Positions 18,234 to 26,744 of a stretch of 64,000 bases of DNA are shown piece by piece; position 1 is the stretch's first letter; each line of letters begins with the position of its first letter. Origin of the DNA: Streptomyces koelreuteriae (GTDB lineage: Bacteria > Actinomycetota > Actinomycetes > Streptomycetales > Streptomycetaceae); NCBI RefSeq assembly GCF_018604545.1, contig NZ_CP075896.1:1984001-2048000 (forward strand), given 5' to 3'. The notes beneath the pieces are model-generated. The model was not told the DNA's origin and did no database searches. It was given only the letters and a program-made list of their open reading frames with translations. Both the position numbers and the translations under genes were made by a program.

Positions 18234-18257
18234 CCCGCGCCCCTTAAGGGGCGCGGG
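18234..18257. repeat. Perfect palindrome, dispersed Streptomyces repeat / terminator
   Basis: A 24-bp perfect palindrome whose half is CCCGCGCCCCTT, preceded by GTCGCGCAGTTC. From memory this unit (GCGCAGTTCCCCGCGCCCC...) is extremely abundant in intergenic regions of Streptomyces genomes. Here it directly follows the stop of the membrane protein gene at 18258 and can act as its terminator. Confidence 0.65.
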
Positions 18258-18791
18258 CTAGCGGAGCCTTGCTACGCGCCAGACGGCGAGGGTCACCACG
18301 ACGGCCACGATCAGGGCGTAGGTGAGGACGACGCGCCAGTCCGGTCTGCGGCCGGAGCCTCGGGGTGGGAGGCCCGGCCAGGTGTGGCCGACGCGGCGGG
18401 CGGCCATCATGCCCCAGCCGGCGGCGCAGAAGCAGATCAGCAGGCCGAGCATGGCGATGACGGCCCCGCTGTCGCCGAAGTCGAAGGCGAGCGGGAAGGC
18501 GAACATCAGGGAGCCGAGTGCGGCGAGGCCCACGATGGGCGCGAGCTGCCAGATGCGCATCCGGCGCTGCGGGCGCAGCTCGACCTCGACCTCCTCCGCG
18601 AACATCTCGTCGGGCTCGGGGCCGTCGTCCGTCACACCCTGCGTCTCGTCGTCGGGCCCGTCGGAGCTGAGACGGTCCGTCTCCTGCTCGGGTCCGTCCC
18701 GGTGCTCCGGTCCGTCCAAACGCTCCGGTTCATCCCGGTCGGCGGTGATGTGATCGGTGCTATGTGCGGTGTCGCGAGGGCCGGCCTCCAT
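18258..18791 (-). CDS. Conserved membrane protein, function unknown
   Basis: A 177-residue protein with an acidic, repetitive N-terminal half (DRDEPERLDGPEHRDGPEQE, then EPDEMFAEEVEVEL) that is probably cytoplasmic, followed by three hydrophobic segments: LAPIVGLAALGSLMFAFPLAF, AVIAMLGLLICFCAAGWGMM and VVLTYALIVAVVVTLAVW. I recognise no enzyme motif. It lies between miaA and dapF on the same strand and is likely cotranscribed with miaA. The ATG at 18791 is preferred to an upstream TTG, with GGGAGGG a little upstream. Confidence 0.75.
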   Translation of the reverse strand: MEAGPRDTAHSTDHITADRDEPERLDGPEHRDGPEQETDRLSSDGPDDETQGVTDDGPEPDEMFAEEVEVELRPQRRMRIWQLAPIVGLAALGSLMFAFPLAFDFGDSGAVIAMLGLLICFCAAGWGMMAARRVGHTWPGLPPRGSGRRPDWRVVLTYALIVAVVVTLAVWRVARLR

Positions 18792-18898
18792 CGCCACGCG
18801 CCCTCCCAACTAGGACTCACTCGGTCGATCGAAGCTCGATGATGGCACGCCGCCGGAGGCCCGGATGACGGCCTGGGCGTCCCGATGCCATGACGTGA

Positions 18899-19837
18899 TC
18901 AGGCTGTAACCGGTCGTTCGACCAAGGACAGCGCGAGCTGCGGAAGTTCTGTGAGATCGGCCGCCGCCCCACTCAACCAGTGCACCCGGGGATCGCGCCT
19001 GAACCATGAATCCTGACGGCGCGCGAAGCGCTTGGTGGCGCGTACGGTCTCGGCCCGCGCTTCCTCGATCGTGCACTCCCCGGCAAGCGCCGCGAGGACC
19101 TGCTGGTAGCCGAGTGCGCGCGAGGCCGTACGCCCTTCTCGCAACCCCTGCGCCTCCAGTGCGCGCACCTCGTCCACGAGGCCGGCGTCCCACATGCGGT
19201 CGACCCGCTGTGTGATGCGCTCGTGCAGCTCCGGGCGGGCCACGTCGACGCCGATCTGGAGGGTGTCGTAGACGGAGTCGTGGCCGGGGAGGTTGGCGGT
19301 GAAGGGCCTGCCGGTGATCTCGATCACCTCGAGGGCCCGGACCACCCGGCGGCCGTTGCTCGGCAGGATCGCGCGCGCGGCCTCCGGGTCGGCGGCGGCC
19401 AGGCGGGCGTGCAGCGCACCCGGGCCGCGCAGCGTGAGTTCGTCCTCCAGGCGGGCGCGGAGCTCGGGGTCGGTGCCGGGGAACTCCATCTTGTCGACGG
19501 CTCCGCGCACATACAGTCCGGAGCCGCCGACCAGGACCGGCCAGCGGCCCTCGGCGAGCAGCGCCTCGATCCGCTCCCGGGCGAGGCGCTGGTACTCGGC
19601 GACGGACGCCGTGACGGTCACGTCCCAGATGTCCATGAGGTGGTGCGGGACGCCGCCGCGCTCCTCGGGCGTCAGCTTGGCGGTGCCGATGTCCATCCCT
19701 CGGTAGAGCTGCATGGAGTCGGCGTTGACGACCTCGCCGCCGAGACGCTGGGCCAGGAAAACGCCCAGATCGGACTTTCCGGCCGCGGTTGGTCCGACGA
19801 CGGCGATGACGCGGGGGGCGGGGGGTGCACTGCTCAC
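18899..19837 (-). CDS. miaA: tRNA dimethylallyltransferase MiaA
   Basis: MiaA adds a dimethylallyl group to N6 of A37 in tRNAs reading UNN codons; MiaB, encoded about 1.8 kb away, then adds 2-methylthio. The 312-residue product has the P-loop GPTAAGKSDL at residues 14-23, the NADSMQLYRGMDIGTAK segment, the GGSGLYVRG motif and FARRQDSWFRRDP at the C-terminus. The GTG at 19837 gives MSSAPPAPRV and the normal length; a far longer frame upstream is translated noise. In Streptomyces, i6A37 modification affects decoding of the rare UUA codon by bldA tRNA, so the gene matters for development. Confidence 0.95.
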   Translation of the reverse strand: MSSAPPAPRVIAVVGPTAAGKSDLGVFLAQRLGGEVVNADSMQLYRGMDIGTAKLTPEERGGVPHHLMDIWDVTVTASVAEYQRLARERIEALLAEGRWPVLVGGSGLYVRGAVDKMEFPGTDPELRARLEDELTLRGPGALHARLAAADPEAARAILPSNGRRVVRALEVIEITGRPFTANLPGHDSVYDTLQIGVDVARPELHERITQRVDRMWDAGLVDEVRALEAQGLREGRTASRALGYQQVLAALAGECTIEEARAETVRATKRFARRQDSWFRRDPRVHWLSGAAADLTELPQLALSLVERPVTA

Positions 19838-20019
19838 CGACACAGTCTCGCAAACCTCGAACCCCGCTCTCGAACGAGTTACGTGACGGCGCAGCTCCGG
19901 GGTCGTTGCCCGTTGCGAGGTTCCTGCCGCCGGATCACGGAGGCGGTGGCCCGGGTCGCGCAAACAGACGCACCGGGCAACGCGGGATTTCGCCCGCACG
20001 AGTAACGTATGGAGTGGAT

Positions 20020-20292
20020 ATGGGCGTTTTTGCACGACTTCTCCGACGGTCGAAGGCCACGCCTGAGGCGTCTGCCGCCGAGGCTCAGGCGGACACGGCG
20101 AAGGCCGGGTCCGAGGCGGAGGAGGCGGCCGAGGCCCCGGAGGCGAAGGGGGCCGAGGGAGCCGGGGAAGCGGCCGAGGCGAGTGCCGAGACCGCCGCCG
20201 AGGCCACCGAGGGCGAAGGCGTCGACATCCCCAAGCAGCAGTCCACCGACAAGGCGGCCGACAACGAGGCCGGCGAGGGCGCCCGTACGTGA
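20020..20292 (+). CDS. Small acidic Ala/Glu-rich protein
   Basis: A 90-residue protein that begins MGVFARLLRRSK (short basic amphipathic start) and then becomes strongly acidic and Ala/Glu-rich (AEEAAEAPEAKGAEGAGEAAEA), ending VDIPKQQSTDKAADNEAGEG. The ATG at 20020 has GGAG at 20011-20014. Composition predicts disorder or a single helix. It lies 27 nt before a small basic antitoxin-family protein on the same strand, so the two are probably one transcript divergent from miaA. No function can be assigned. Confidence 0.75.
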   Translation: MGVFARLLRRSKATPEASAAEAQADTAKAGSEAEEAAEAPEAKGAEGAGEAAEASAETAAEATEGEGVDIPKQQSTDKAADNEAGEGART

Positions 20293-20319
20293 CCGCCACG
20301 CGCGAGGGAAGGTGAAGCG

Positions 20320-20643
20320 ATGGGTCTCCTGGACAACATGAAGGCCAAGCTGGGCCCGGCCAAGGGCAAGGTCTCGGACCTCGCGCAGCGGCACGAGGGC
20401 AAGGTGCACCACGGTCTCGAGAAGGCCGCGCATGCCGTCGACAAGAGGACCAAGGGCAAGTACAGCGACAAGATCCAGTCGGGTACGGGCAAGGCCAAGG
20501 GCGCCATGGGCCGACTCGCGCACAAGGGCGACCACGGACCGGACGCGGCGGACACGACACCGCCGCGGGAGGCGGGTGGCACCACGCCACCGCCGACCGC
20601 GGGCGGCACCGCGCCGCCGGAGGGACCACCGCCCACTTCCTGA
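20320..20643 (+). CDS. MT0933-like antitoxin family protein
   Basis: A 107-residue basic protein. The first 70 residues (MGLLDNMKAKLGPAKGKVSD, then AAHAVDKRTKGKYSDKIQ) match my recollection of the small actinobacterial MT0933 'antitoxin' family; the remainder is a Pro/Thr/Gly-rich tail with three similar copies of GGT-type repeats. The ATG at 20320 follows GAAGGTGA. No toxin gene is recognisable beside it; the only partner is the acidic small protein upstream. The family name should not be read as proof of a toxin-antitoxin pair. A large hairpin follows immediately. Confidence 0.75.
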   Translation: MGLLDNMKAKLGPAKGKVSDLAQRHEGKVHHGLEKAAHAVDKRTKGKYSDKIQSGTGKAKGAMGRLAHKGDHGPDAADTTPPREAGGTTPPPTAGGTAPPEGPPPTS

Positions 20644-20644
20644 C

Positions 20645-20711
20645 GGGCACGGGGAACGGCGGACGGCCGCGGAGCACGAGAGCTCCCGGCCGTCCGCCGT
20701 TTCCCGTGCCC
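20645..20711. terminator. Long hairpin terminator
   Basis: GGGCACGGGGAACGGCGGAC pairs almost perfectly with GTCCGCCGTTTCCCGTGCCC, giving a stem of more than 20 bp with one mismatch and an interior loop around GAGCACGAGAGCTC. It lies between the convergent antitoxin-family and LigB-like genes. Confidence 0.8.
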
Positions 20712-20722
20712 TGCCGTCCGGT

Positions 20723-21436
20723 CTACGACCAGGTGGCCACGAGGTATCCCACGCCGTACGGCGCGTCCTCGTACAGCAGTGATCCGCCGAGGTCCGCGCC
20801 CTCGGCCGCACCCGCCAGGACCTGCCAGGGGGCCCGGCCGGACGCCTTCAGCTCGTGCGCGAGCCCTGCGTCCAGCGCCGTGAGGGCGGCAAGGTCCGCC
20901 GCGCCGAGCGCTCGCGCGACGTCCGCGTCGAAGGGCGCCGCCCGTTCGTCCAGATAGCCCGGGGCCTTGAGCGTCCGGCACGCACTGGCGTCCCCCATCA
21001 CCAGCAGCGCGACCCGCTCGGCCCGTGCGGCGATGTCCCGTCCGGTCTCGGCGCACCTCTCGGTCGTGAGGGATTCCCCGACGCCGAGCCCCTCGACCGG
21101 GGCGTCGGACCACCCGGTCCGCCCCAGCAGCCAGGCGGCCACCGCCAGCGAGTACGGCAGCCGCGCTTCCCCCTGTGCGCCCTCAGCCGACCCCAGCCGT
21201 ACGTCGAGATCGACACCGAAGCTCCCGAACGAGCCCCGTGTCCCCTCCGGGTAGGTCTCGGGCCCCGCGCCCCCCAGCGGACCGACCACCACGAGCCGGT
21301 CGGGCCGTGCCGCGGCGAGCACACCCAGGGCGTCCGTGCAGGCCGCCCGCGCGGCGTCCAGCTCCGGTGCGGCGCCCGCGGCGACCTCGGGGACCAGAAG
21401 GGGCGGGCAGGGGCAGACAGCGGCGGCGACAAGCAT
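20723..21436 (-). CDS. LigB-like (class III extradiol dioxygenase B-fold) protein
   Basis: A 237-residue protein with the start MLVAAAVCPCPPLLVPEVA and a later LVVVGPLGG block, features of the actinobacterial proteins related to the class III extradiol dioxygenase LigB/MEMO fold. The usual metal ligands of true dioxygenases are not obvious: the N-terminal His-Pro is replaced by Cys-Pro (CPCPP). It may therefore be non-catalytic. It lies downstream of miaB on the same strand, a neighbourhood conserved in actinobacteria. Confidence 0.7.
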   Translation of the reverse strand: MLVAAAVCPCPPLLVPEVAAGAAPELDAARAACTDALGVLAAARPDRLVVVGPLGGAGPETYPEGTRGSFGSFGVDLDVRLGSAEGAQGEARLPYSLAVAAWLLGRTGWSDAPVEGLGVGESLTTERCAETGRDIAARAERVALLVMGDASACRTLKAPGYLDERAAPFDADVARALGAADLAALTALDAGLAHELKASGRAPWQVLAGAAEGADLGGSLLYEDAPYGVGYLVATWS

Positions 21437-21601
21437 GATCGGCAGGGTAACCCCGGGAACCCGCTCGCACGCATCCCGCGCCCGGCGAACCGAGCCGGGG
21501 CACTACGCCCGGCGGACCGACCGGCAGATCACCGGCCAAGGAACCGCAGGGCAAGAGCCCGACCCCGACACCGCCCAAGAAACCCCCCGGTGAGGCCTCG
21601 C

Positions 21602-23137
21602 TCAGTCCAGGGCGCAGCCGCTCGTCGCCGCCGGGAGCGGCTCAGGTACGCCGATCTTCGGGAGGCCGAGCAGGACGCCGGCAGGCTGGGTCGGCTTGCC
21701 TGCCTTCTCGGCGTTGCGCTTCTCCCAGGCGTCGCCCGCGCGGGTGCGGCGCACGGCGAGCACGGGGCCCTCGGCGAGGAGGTGGTGCGGGGCGGCGTAG
21801 GTGATCTCGACCGTCACCACGTCACCGGGGCGGACCTCCTGGTCCGGCTTGGTGAAGTGGACGAGGCGGCTGTCGGGGGCGCGGCCGGACAGGCGGTGGG
21901 TGGTGTCGTCCTTGCGGCCCTCGCCCTCGGCGACCATCAGCTCCAGGGTGCGGCCGACCTGCTTCTTGTTCTCCTCCCAGGAGATCTCCTCCTGGAGGGC
22001 GACGAGACGCTCGTAGCGCTCCTGGACGACCTTCTTGGGGATCTGGCCGTCCATCTCGGCGGCCGGGGTGCCGGGGCGCTTGGAGTACTGGAAGGTGAAG
22101 GCCTGGGCGAAGCGGGCCTCGCGCACCACGTGCAGCGTCTGCTCGAAGTCCTCCTCGGTCTCGCCGGGGAAGCCCACGATGATGTCGGTGCTGATCGCCG
22201 CGTGCGGGATGGCGGCGCGGACCTTGTCGATGATCCCGAGGAAGCGCTCCTGGCGGTAGGAGCGGCGCATGGCCTTCAGGACCGGGTCCGAGCCGGACTG
22301 CAGCGGCATGTGCAGCTGCGGCATCACATTCGGCGTCTCGGCCATCGCGGCGATGACGTCGTCGGTGAAGTCGCGCGGGTGCGGTGAGGTGAAGCGGACG
22401 CGCTCCAGGCCGTCGATCCTCCCGCAGGCGCGCAGCAGCTTGCTGAAGGCCTCGCGGTCGCCGATGTCGGAGCCGTACGCGTTGACGTTCTGGCCGAGCA
22501 GCGTGATCTCGGAGACGCCCTCGCCGACCAGGGCCTCGATCTCGGCGAGGATGTCGCCGGGGCGGCGGTCCTTCTCCTTGCCGCGCAGGGCCGGGACGAT
22601 GCAGAACGTACAGGTGTTGTTGCAGCCGACGGAGATCGACACCCAGGCCGCGTAGGCGCTCTCGCGGCGCGTCGGCAGCGTCGAGGGGAACTCCTCCAGC
22701 GACTCGGCGATCTCGACCTGCGCCTCTTCCTGCACGCGGGCGCGCTCCAGCAGGACGGGCAGCTTGCCGATGTTGTGCGTGCCGAAGACGACGTCCACCC
22801 AGGGCGCCCGCTTCACGATGGTGTCGCGGTCCTTCTGCGCCAGACAGCCGCCGACCGCGATCTGCATGCCGGGGCGGCTCGCCTTCTTCGGCGCGAGGTG
22901 GCCCAGGTTGCCGTACAGCTTGTTGTCGGCGTTCTCCCGCACCGCGCAGGTGTTGAAGACGACGACGTCCGCCTCGCCGTCGGACCCCTCGGGGGCGCGC
23001 ACGTACCCCGCGTCCTCCAGCAGACCGGACAATCGCTCCGAGTCGTGGACGTTCATCTGACATCCGTAGGTGCGAACTTCATAGGTCCTGGATGTCTGCT
23101 TATCCACTGCCGGGCTCCGGTCGCTGCTGATGGTCAT
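21602..23137 (-). CDS. miaB: tRNA-2-methylthio-N6-dimethylallyladenosine synthase MiaB
   Basis: A radical-SAM methylthiotransferase acting on the i6A37 product of MiaA. The 511 residues contain the N-terminal UPF0004 domain with three cluster cysteines (TYGCQMN, NTCAVRE and GGCLAQ), the radical-SAM CxxxCxxC in [12 protein letters not shown] near residue 170 and a C-terminal TRAM domain. The ATG at 23137 begins [15 protein letters not shown] paralogous enzyme, RimO, is encoded near the other end of the window and is distinguished by its ribosomal-protein-specific signatures. Confidence 0.96.
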   Translation of the reverse strand: MTISSDRSPAVDKQTSRTYEVRTYGCQMNVHDSERLSGLLEDAGYVRAPEGSDGEADVVVFNTCAVRENADNKLYGNLGHLAPKKASRPGMQIAVGGCLAQKDRDTIVKRAPWVDVVFGTHNIGKLPVLLERARVQEEAQVEIAESLEEFPSTLPTRRESAYAAWVSISVGCNNTCTFCIVPALRGKEKDRRPGDILAEIEALVGEGVSEITLLGQNVNAYGSDIGDREAFSKLLRACGRIDGLERVRFTSPHPRDFTDDVIAAMAETPNVMPQLHMPLQSGSDPVLKAMRRSYRQERFLGIIDKVRAAIPHAAISTDIIVGFPGETEEDFEQTLHVVREARFAQAFTFQYSKRPGTPAAEMDGQIPKKVVQERYERLVALQEEISWEENKKQVGRTLELMVAEGEGRKDDTTHRLSGRAPDSRLVHFTKPDQEVRPGDVVTVEITYAAPHHLLAEGPVLAVRRTRAGDAWEKRNAEKAGKPTQPAGVLLGLPKIGVPEPLPAATSGCALD

Positions 23138-23183
23138 GGCTCAAGGGTAGGCGCTCCCGGGCGAGGGCCGTGTCCGGACCGGT

Positions 23184-23969
23184 TCAGGACGCCTGGAGCA
23201 CCGACGGTCCCTCTTCGAGGACGCGGTCGACGACCTCGGGCGGCAGACCGTCGTCCGTCACGATGGTGTCGAGCCCGTTCAGGGGGGTCACGTTGAACCG
23301 CTCGACGATGCCCCACTTCGTGCTGTCGGCGAGCAGGGCGACCGAGGTCGCCGCCCGCATCACGGTCTGCTTGAGCAGCACCTTGTCGGTCGAGGGACTG
23401 GTCACGCCGTGGGCCAGGTCCCAGGAGCCCGCGCTCAGGAAGCAGATGTCGATGTTCAGCGCCCCGATAGCCTGGGCGGCGAGCGGACCGCTGCTCGATC
23501 CGCTGGACACGTCGATCTCGCCCCCGGTGTGAATGGCGCGGATCTCCGGATGGCCGCAGAGGGCGATCGCGGCGTGGAAGTCGTTGGTGACGACGGTGAG
23601 GTCCTTGCGGCCGGCCAGGAACGGGACGGTGGACTGACAGGTCGTTCCCGCGTCGAGGAAGACCGCCATGCCGTCCTCGACGAGGCCCGCCGCGGTCTCG
23701 GCGATGGCCTGCTTGCGGGGAAGTTCCAGCTCGGCCCGGGACGCCCGCTCGCGGGGCGGGGCGTGCCCCGTCCAGTCCGCGAGCCTGACGCCGCCCTGGA
23801 CGGAGACCACCTGGCCGCTCTTCTCCAAGGCAGCGATGTCACGGCGCACCGTCATGTGGGAGACGTCCAGCCGCGTCATGAGCTCCCGGATGCTCAGCAC
23901 GCCGGTGCTCCGCAGCAGGCGCAGCAGCTCCTGGTGCCGCTGTTCCGGAATCAGCGGGGCCCTGACCAT
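23184..23969 (-). CDS. DeoR/GlpR-family transcriptional regulator of sugar-acid locus
   Basis: A 261-residue regulator. The N-terminal DeoR helix-turn-helix is complete (RHQELLRLLRSTGVLSIREL, then SHMTVRRDI near residue 38). The C-terminal DeoR sensor domain has the ligand-binding IFLDAGTT-like segment (VFLDAGTTCQ), LTVVTNDF and FLSAGSWD. It is divergent from the KDPG aldolase-transporter-kinase operon, 96 nt away, so it is very likely the local repressor, responding to a phosphorylated sugar acid. The ATG at 23969 (GTG one codon earlier) follows GGAGGAG. Confidence 0.88.
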   Translation of the reverse strand: MVRAPLIPEQRHQELLRLLRSTGVLSIRELMTRLDVSHMTVRRDIAALEKSGQVVSVQGGVRLADWTGHAPPRERASRAELELPRKQAIAETAAGLVEDGMAVFLDAGTTCQSTVPFLAGRKDLTVVTNDFHAAIALCGHPEIRAIHTGGEIDVSSGSSSGPLAAQAIGALNIDICFLSAGSWDLAHGVTSPSTDKVLLKQTVMRAATSVALLADSTKWGIVERFNVTPLNGLDTIVTDDGLPPEVVDRVLEEGPSVLQAS

Positions 23970-24027
23970 CACGTCTCCTCCAGACCGGTACCGAGGGAGA
24001 TCAGATTAACTTCCCGTTCCCGACCTA

Positions 24028-24057
24028 GTGACAATATGTGAATCTGTGTTCTAGCGT
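24028..24057 (+). promoter_or_regulatory. Predicted promoter of the sugar-acid operon, possibly leaderless
   Basis: A -35-like GTGACA (24028-24033) and -10-like TAGCGT (24052-24057) are 18 nt apart. The aldolase ATG begins 9 nt after the -10, which places the likely transcription start at or just before the start codon. No Shine-Dalgarno sequence precedes the ATG. The region is repeat-like (GTG/TGTG motifs about every 9 nt), which could be the DeoR binding site. Confidence 0.4.
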
Positions 24058-24065
24058 GTTCCGCC

Positions 24066-24713
24066 ATGGTAACGAAGTTTCAATCCCTTGACGCGATCGT
24101 CCGCACCGGAGCCCTGCTGATCGTCCGGCTGGACAGCGCGGAAGAGGCCTTGGCCGTGTCCGAGGCGGCGATCGAGGGCGGTGTGCGCGCACTGGAGATC
24201 ACGCTCTCGGTGCCGGGCGCGCTGGACGTCATCTCGAAGCTGTCCGAGCGCTACGGCAAGGACGGCGTGGTCATCGGCGCCGGGACGGTCCTGGACGAGC
24301 AGGCGGCCCACGCCTGTGTCTCGGCCGGGGCGAATCTGCTGGTGAGTCCGAATCTGAACCCGGCGATGATCGCGGCCGCCAACCGCTATCAGGCCGTCAC
24401 GGTCAGCGGTGCCTTCACCCCGACGGAGATCGTCGACACGATGCAGGCGGGCGCCGACATCGTGAAGCTCTTCCCCGCCGAGTTCATGGGCCCCGACTAC
24501 GTCCGGACCGTCAAGGCTCCCCTCCCCCAGGCACCGCTCATGCCTGCGGGCGGCGTCTCGCCCGACAACGTCAAGGCGTGGTTCGACGCCGGTGTCGTCG
24601 CGGTCGGCGTCGGCAGCTCCGTGACCAAGGCCGCCCGTCCCGACGGTGACTACCGGCGCGTGACCGAAGCGGCCCGGACCGTCCTGCGGTCCATCGAAGA
24701 AGCCCGGGCCTGA
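24066..24713 (+). CDS. eda: 2-keto-3-deoxy-6-phosphogluconate (KDPG/KDPGal) aldolase
   Basis: Splits KDPG or its galacto epimer into pyruvate and glyceraldehyde 3-phosphate. The 215-residue length is typical. Visible family features are the catalytic Glu in ALEITLSVPGA, GAGTVLD, the Schiff-base Lys in DIVKLFPAE near residue 136 and the phosphate loop PAGGVSPDN. First gene of an operon with an MFS sugar-acid permease and a P-loop kinase, opposite a DeoR regulator. The ATG at 24066 has no ribosome binding site, consistent with a leaderless mRNA. Entner-Doudoroff versus galactonate/hexuronate use cannot be decided from sequence. Confidence 0.92.
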   Translation: MVTKFQSLDAIVRTGALLIVRLDSAEEALAVSEAAIEGGVRALEITLSVPGALDVISKLSERYGKDGVVIGAGTVLDEQAAHACVSAGANLLVSPNLNPAMIAAANRYQAVTVSGAFTPTEIVDTMQAGADIVKLFPAEFMGPDYVRTVKAPLPQAPLMPAGGVSPDNVKAWFDAGVVAVGVGSSVTKAARPDGDYRRVTEAARTVLRSIEEARA

Positions 24714-24810
24714 CGCCCGGGCACCCCGACTCCGCCCACCCCCCACTCCTGACCCTTGCGGTGTCTCGTCCCCCTCCCCAACCCTTGTGGTGATCCCCCA
24801 GGAGCCCCCC

Positions 24811-26127
24811 ATGTCCCATCCGCTCTCCGATGCCCAGGTTCCCGAGAGAACTGACGCCGACGCCCCGCAGTCGATCAGGATCCGCTGGGTGCTGGTCGCC
24901 CTCCTGGTGATCGGCGGCGTCGTCAACTACCTCGACCGCTCCAACCTGAGCGTCGCCAACACGACCGTCGCCAAAGAGTTCGACCTGAGTTCCACCCAGA
25001 TGGGGCTCCTGCTCGCGGCGTTCGCCTGGCCCTACGCGCTGGCCAACCTCCCGGCCGGCTACCTCGTCGACCGCTTCGGGCCCAAGCGCATGTACGCCTG
25101 GGCGGCCGCGCTGTGGTCACTGGTGTCGATGCTCTCGGCGACCGCGAGTTCGTACGGCTTCATGTACGCGGCCCGGGTGGCTCTCGGTGTCGCCGAGGCG
25201 CCCTTCTTCACCGCCAGCCTGAAGGTCAACCAGCGGTGGTTCGCCCAGCACGAGCGCGCGCTGCCGATCTCGATCGTCAACACGGGCTCGCAGATAGCCA
25301 ACGCGATCGCCCCGCCGCTGCTCACCACGCTGATGCTGCTGCTCGGGTGGCGCGGCATGTTCGTCACCATCGGCGCGCTGGGCGTCGTGCTCGTGCTGGT
25401 GTGGCTGCGTGTCTACCGCGACCCGACGGTGCGGGAGCAGGTGGCCATCCTGGGCGAGGCGTCCGCGCCCCCGGCGCCCGAGGCCGAGGCGAAGGCCAAG
25501 GCCGGGTGGGGGCAGCTGTTCCGGCAGCGGAACACGTACTTCATGATCCTCGGCGCCTTCGGCATCTTCTACACGGTGTGGGTGTACCTCACCTGGCTGC
25601 CCAGCTACCTGGAGACCTCCCGCGGCTTCAGCCTCACCGCGACCGGCTGGCTGGCGTCCCTGCCGTTCCTGTGCGGTATCGCGGGCGTGCTCTTCGGCGG
25701 CTACCTCTCCGGGCGCCTGATCAGCCGCGGGGTCTCCGCCGTCACCTCACGCAAGATCCCGATCGCCGGTGGCGCGGCCCTGGCAGCGGCCGCCGTACTT
25801 CCCGTGGCCTACGTCGAGAGCACCCCGCTCGCGATGGTGCTGCTGTCGGTGGGGTACTTCGCAGCGCAGGTGCCGATCGGCTGTCTGTGGACCCTGGCGT
25901 CCGACGTCGCCGAGCCGCACCAGGTGGCCTCGCTGGGTGCCATCCAGAACTTCGGCGGGTTCCTCGGCGCGACGCTGGCTCCGATCGTCACCGGGAGCAT
26001 CCTGGATGCCACGGGAGGCAGCTACAACCTCGTCTTCCTGGTCGGCGGGGTGCTGCTGCTGGTCGGCGGTTCCTCGTACCTGTTCTTCGTCAAGGACCGC
26101 AGGTCCCCGAAGGAGAGCCGCGCATGA
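24811..26127 (+). CDS. MFS transporter, anion:cation symporter (galactonate/hexuronate type)
   Basis: A 438-residue, 12-helix major facilitator of the anion-cation symporter family, which includes ExuT, GudP and DgoT. The N-terminus VNYLDRSNLSVAN and the loop DRFGPKRMYAWAAALW are signature segments of this family. The ATG at 24811 follows AGGAG; an earlier GTG start lacks one. The next gene starts in its stop codon (ATGA overlap), showing translational coupling. Together with the KDPG aldolase it suggests uptake of gluconate, galactonate or a hexuronate. Exact substrate unknown. Confidence 0.88.
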   Translation: MSHPLSDAQVPERTDADAPQSIRIRWVLVALLVIGGVVNYLDRSNLSVANTTVAKEFDLSSTQMGLLLAAFAWPYALANLPAGYLVDRFGPKRMYAWAAALWSLVSMLSATASSYGFMYAARVALGVAEAPFFTASLKVNQRWFAQHERALPISIVNTGSQIANAIAPPLLTTLMLLLGWRGMFVTIGALGVVLVLVWLRVYRDPTVREQVAILGEASAPPAPEAEAKAKAGWGQLFRQRNTYFMILGAFGIFYTVWVYLTWLPSYLETSRGFSLTATGWLASLPFLCGIAGVLFGGYLSGRLISRGVSAVTSRKIPIAGGAALAAAAVLPVAYVESTPLAMVLLSVGYFAAQVPIGCLWTLASDVAEPHQVASLGAIQNFGGFLGATLAPIVTGSILDATGGSYNLVFLVGGVLLLVGGSSYLFFVKDRRSPKESRA

Positions 26128-26744
26128 CGATTCCACGGGCCTACTTCGTGATCGGGCCGGCCGGGTCGGGAAAGAGCACCGTGGCCCGGTTGCTCGCCCG
26201 GCTGACCGGGGCGGCCTACATCGACAAGGACACCGCCTGCACCCGCCTCACGGAGGCGCTCCTGGAACTCGCCGGCACGGATCCCTCCGAGCGGGACCTC
26301 AACCCGTATTACCAGTCGGCGGTGATGGACCTGGAGTATCTGACCATCCTGGATCTGGCGCGCGACAACCTCGCGGTGGGCCGGCCGGTCGTCCTGGACG
26401 CCCCGTTCGGCCGGTACTTCTCCCGCCCGGAGTACCTCGCCGAGGTGGCCGAGCGTCACGCCTGGCCCCGGCAGGCCGAAGCGGTGGTGGTGCGGGTCGA
26501 GACCGACTCCGAGACCGCCCGGGCCCGTGTCCGTGCCCGTGGCTGCGCTCGGGACCTGTCCAAGCTCGCCGACTGGGACGCCTTCTGGCGGAAGTCCCAG
26601 GACAACGCGTGCCGGTGGTCGAGCCGTCACAGCCTGGTGTTCGACAACCGGGCCGACGGTGTCGCTCCGGACGCGGTCGCACGCGCGCTGGGCGGGCTCG
26701 GCGGGCTCGCCGAGGACACCGCGCGGGGGTTCACGGCTCGATGA
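26124..26744 (+). CDS. P-loop kinase (AAA_33 / gluconokinase-like), candidate sugar-acid kinase
   Basis: A 206-residue small-molecule kinase with the P-loop GPAGSGKST at residues 10-18, the segment DKDTACTRL, LDAPFGRYF and a lid region with RVRARGCARD. It overlaps the permease stop by ATGA and belongs to the KDPG aldolase operon. Because the aldolase needs a phosphorylated substrate and no pfkB-type 2-keto-3-deoxygluconate kinase is present, this enzyme may supply it; that is inference. Its last 14 nt overlap the convergent response regulator gene. Confidence 0.78.
   Translation: MTIPRAYFVIGPAGSGKSTVARLLARLTGAAYIDKDTACTRLTEALLELAGTDPSERDLNPYYQSAVMDLEYLTILDLARDNLAVGRPVVLDAPFGRYFSRPEYLAEVAERHAWPRQAEAVVVRVETDSETARARVRARGCARDLSKLADWDAFWRKSQDNACRWSSRHSLVFDNRADGVAPDAVARALGGLGGLAEDTARGFTAR

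Noticed and set aside
20320..20643. A complete toxin-antitoxin locus
   Set aside because: Only an antitoxin-family protein is recognisable; the neighbour has no toxin motif.
19838..20677. N-terminal extension of miaA by about 280 residues
   Set aside because: Translation is Arg/Pro/Cys noise antisense to two small genes; MiaA of normal length starts at 19837.
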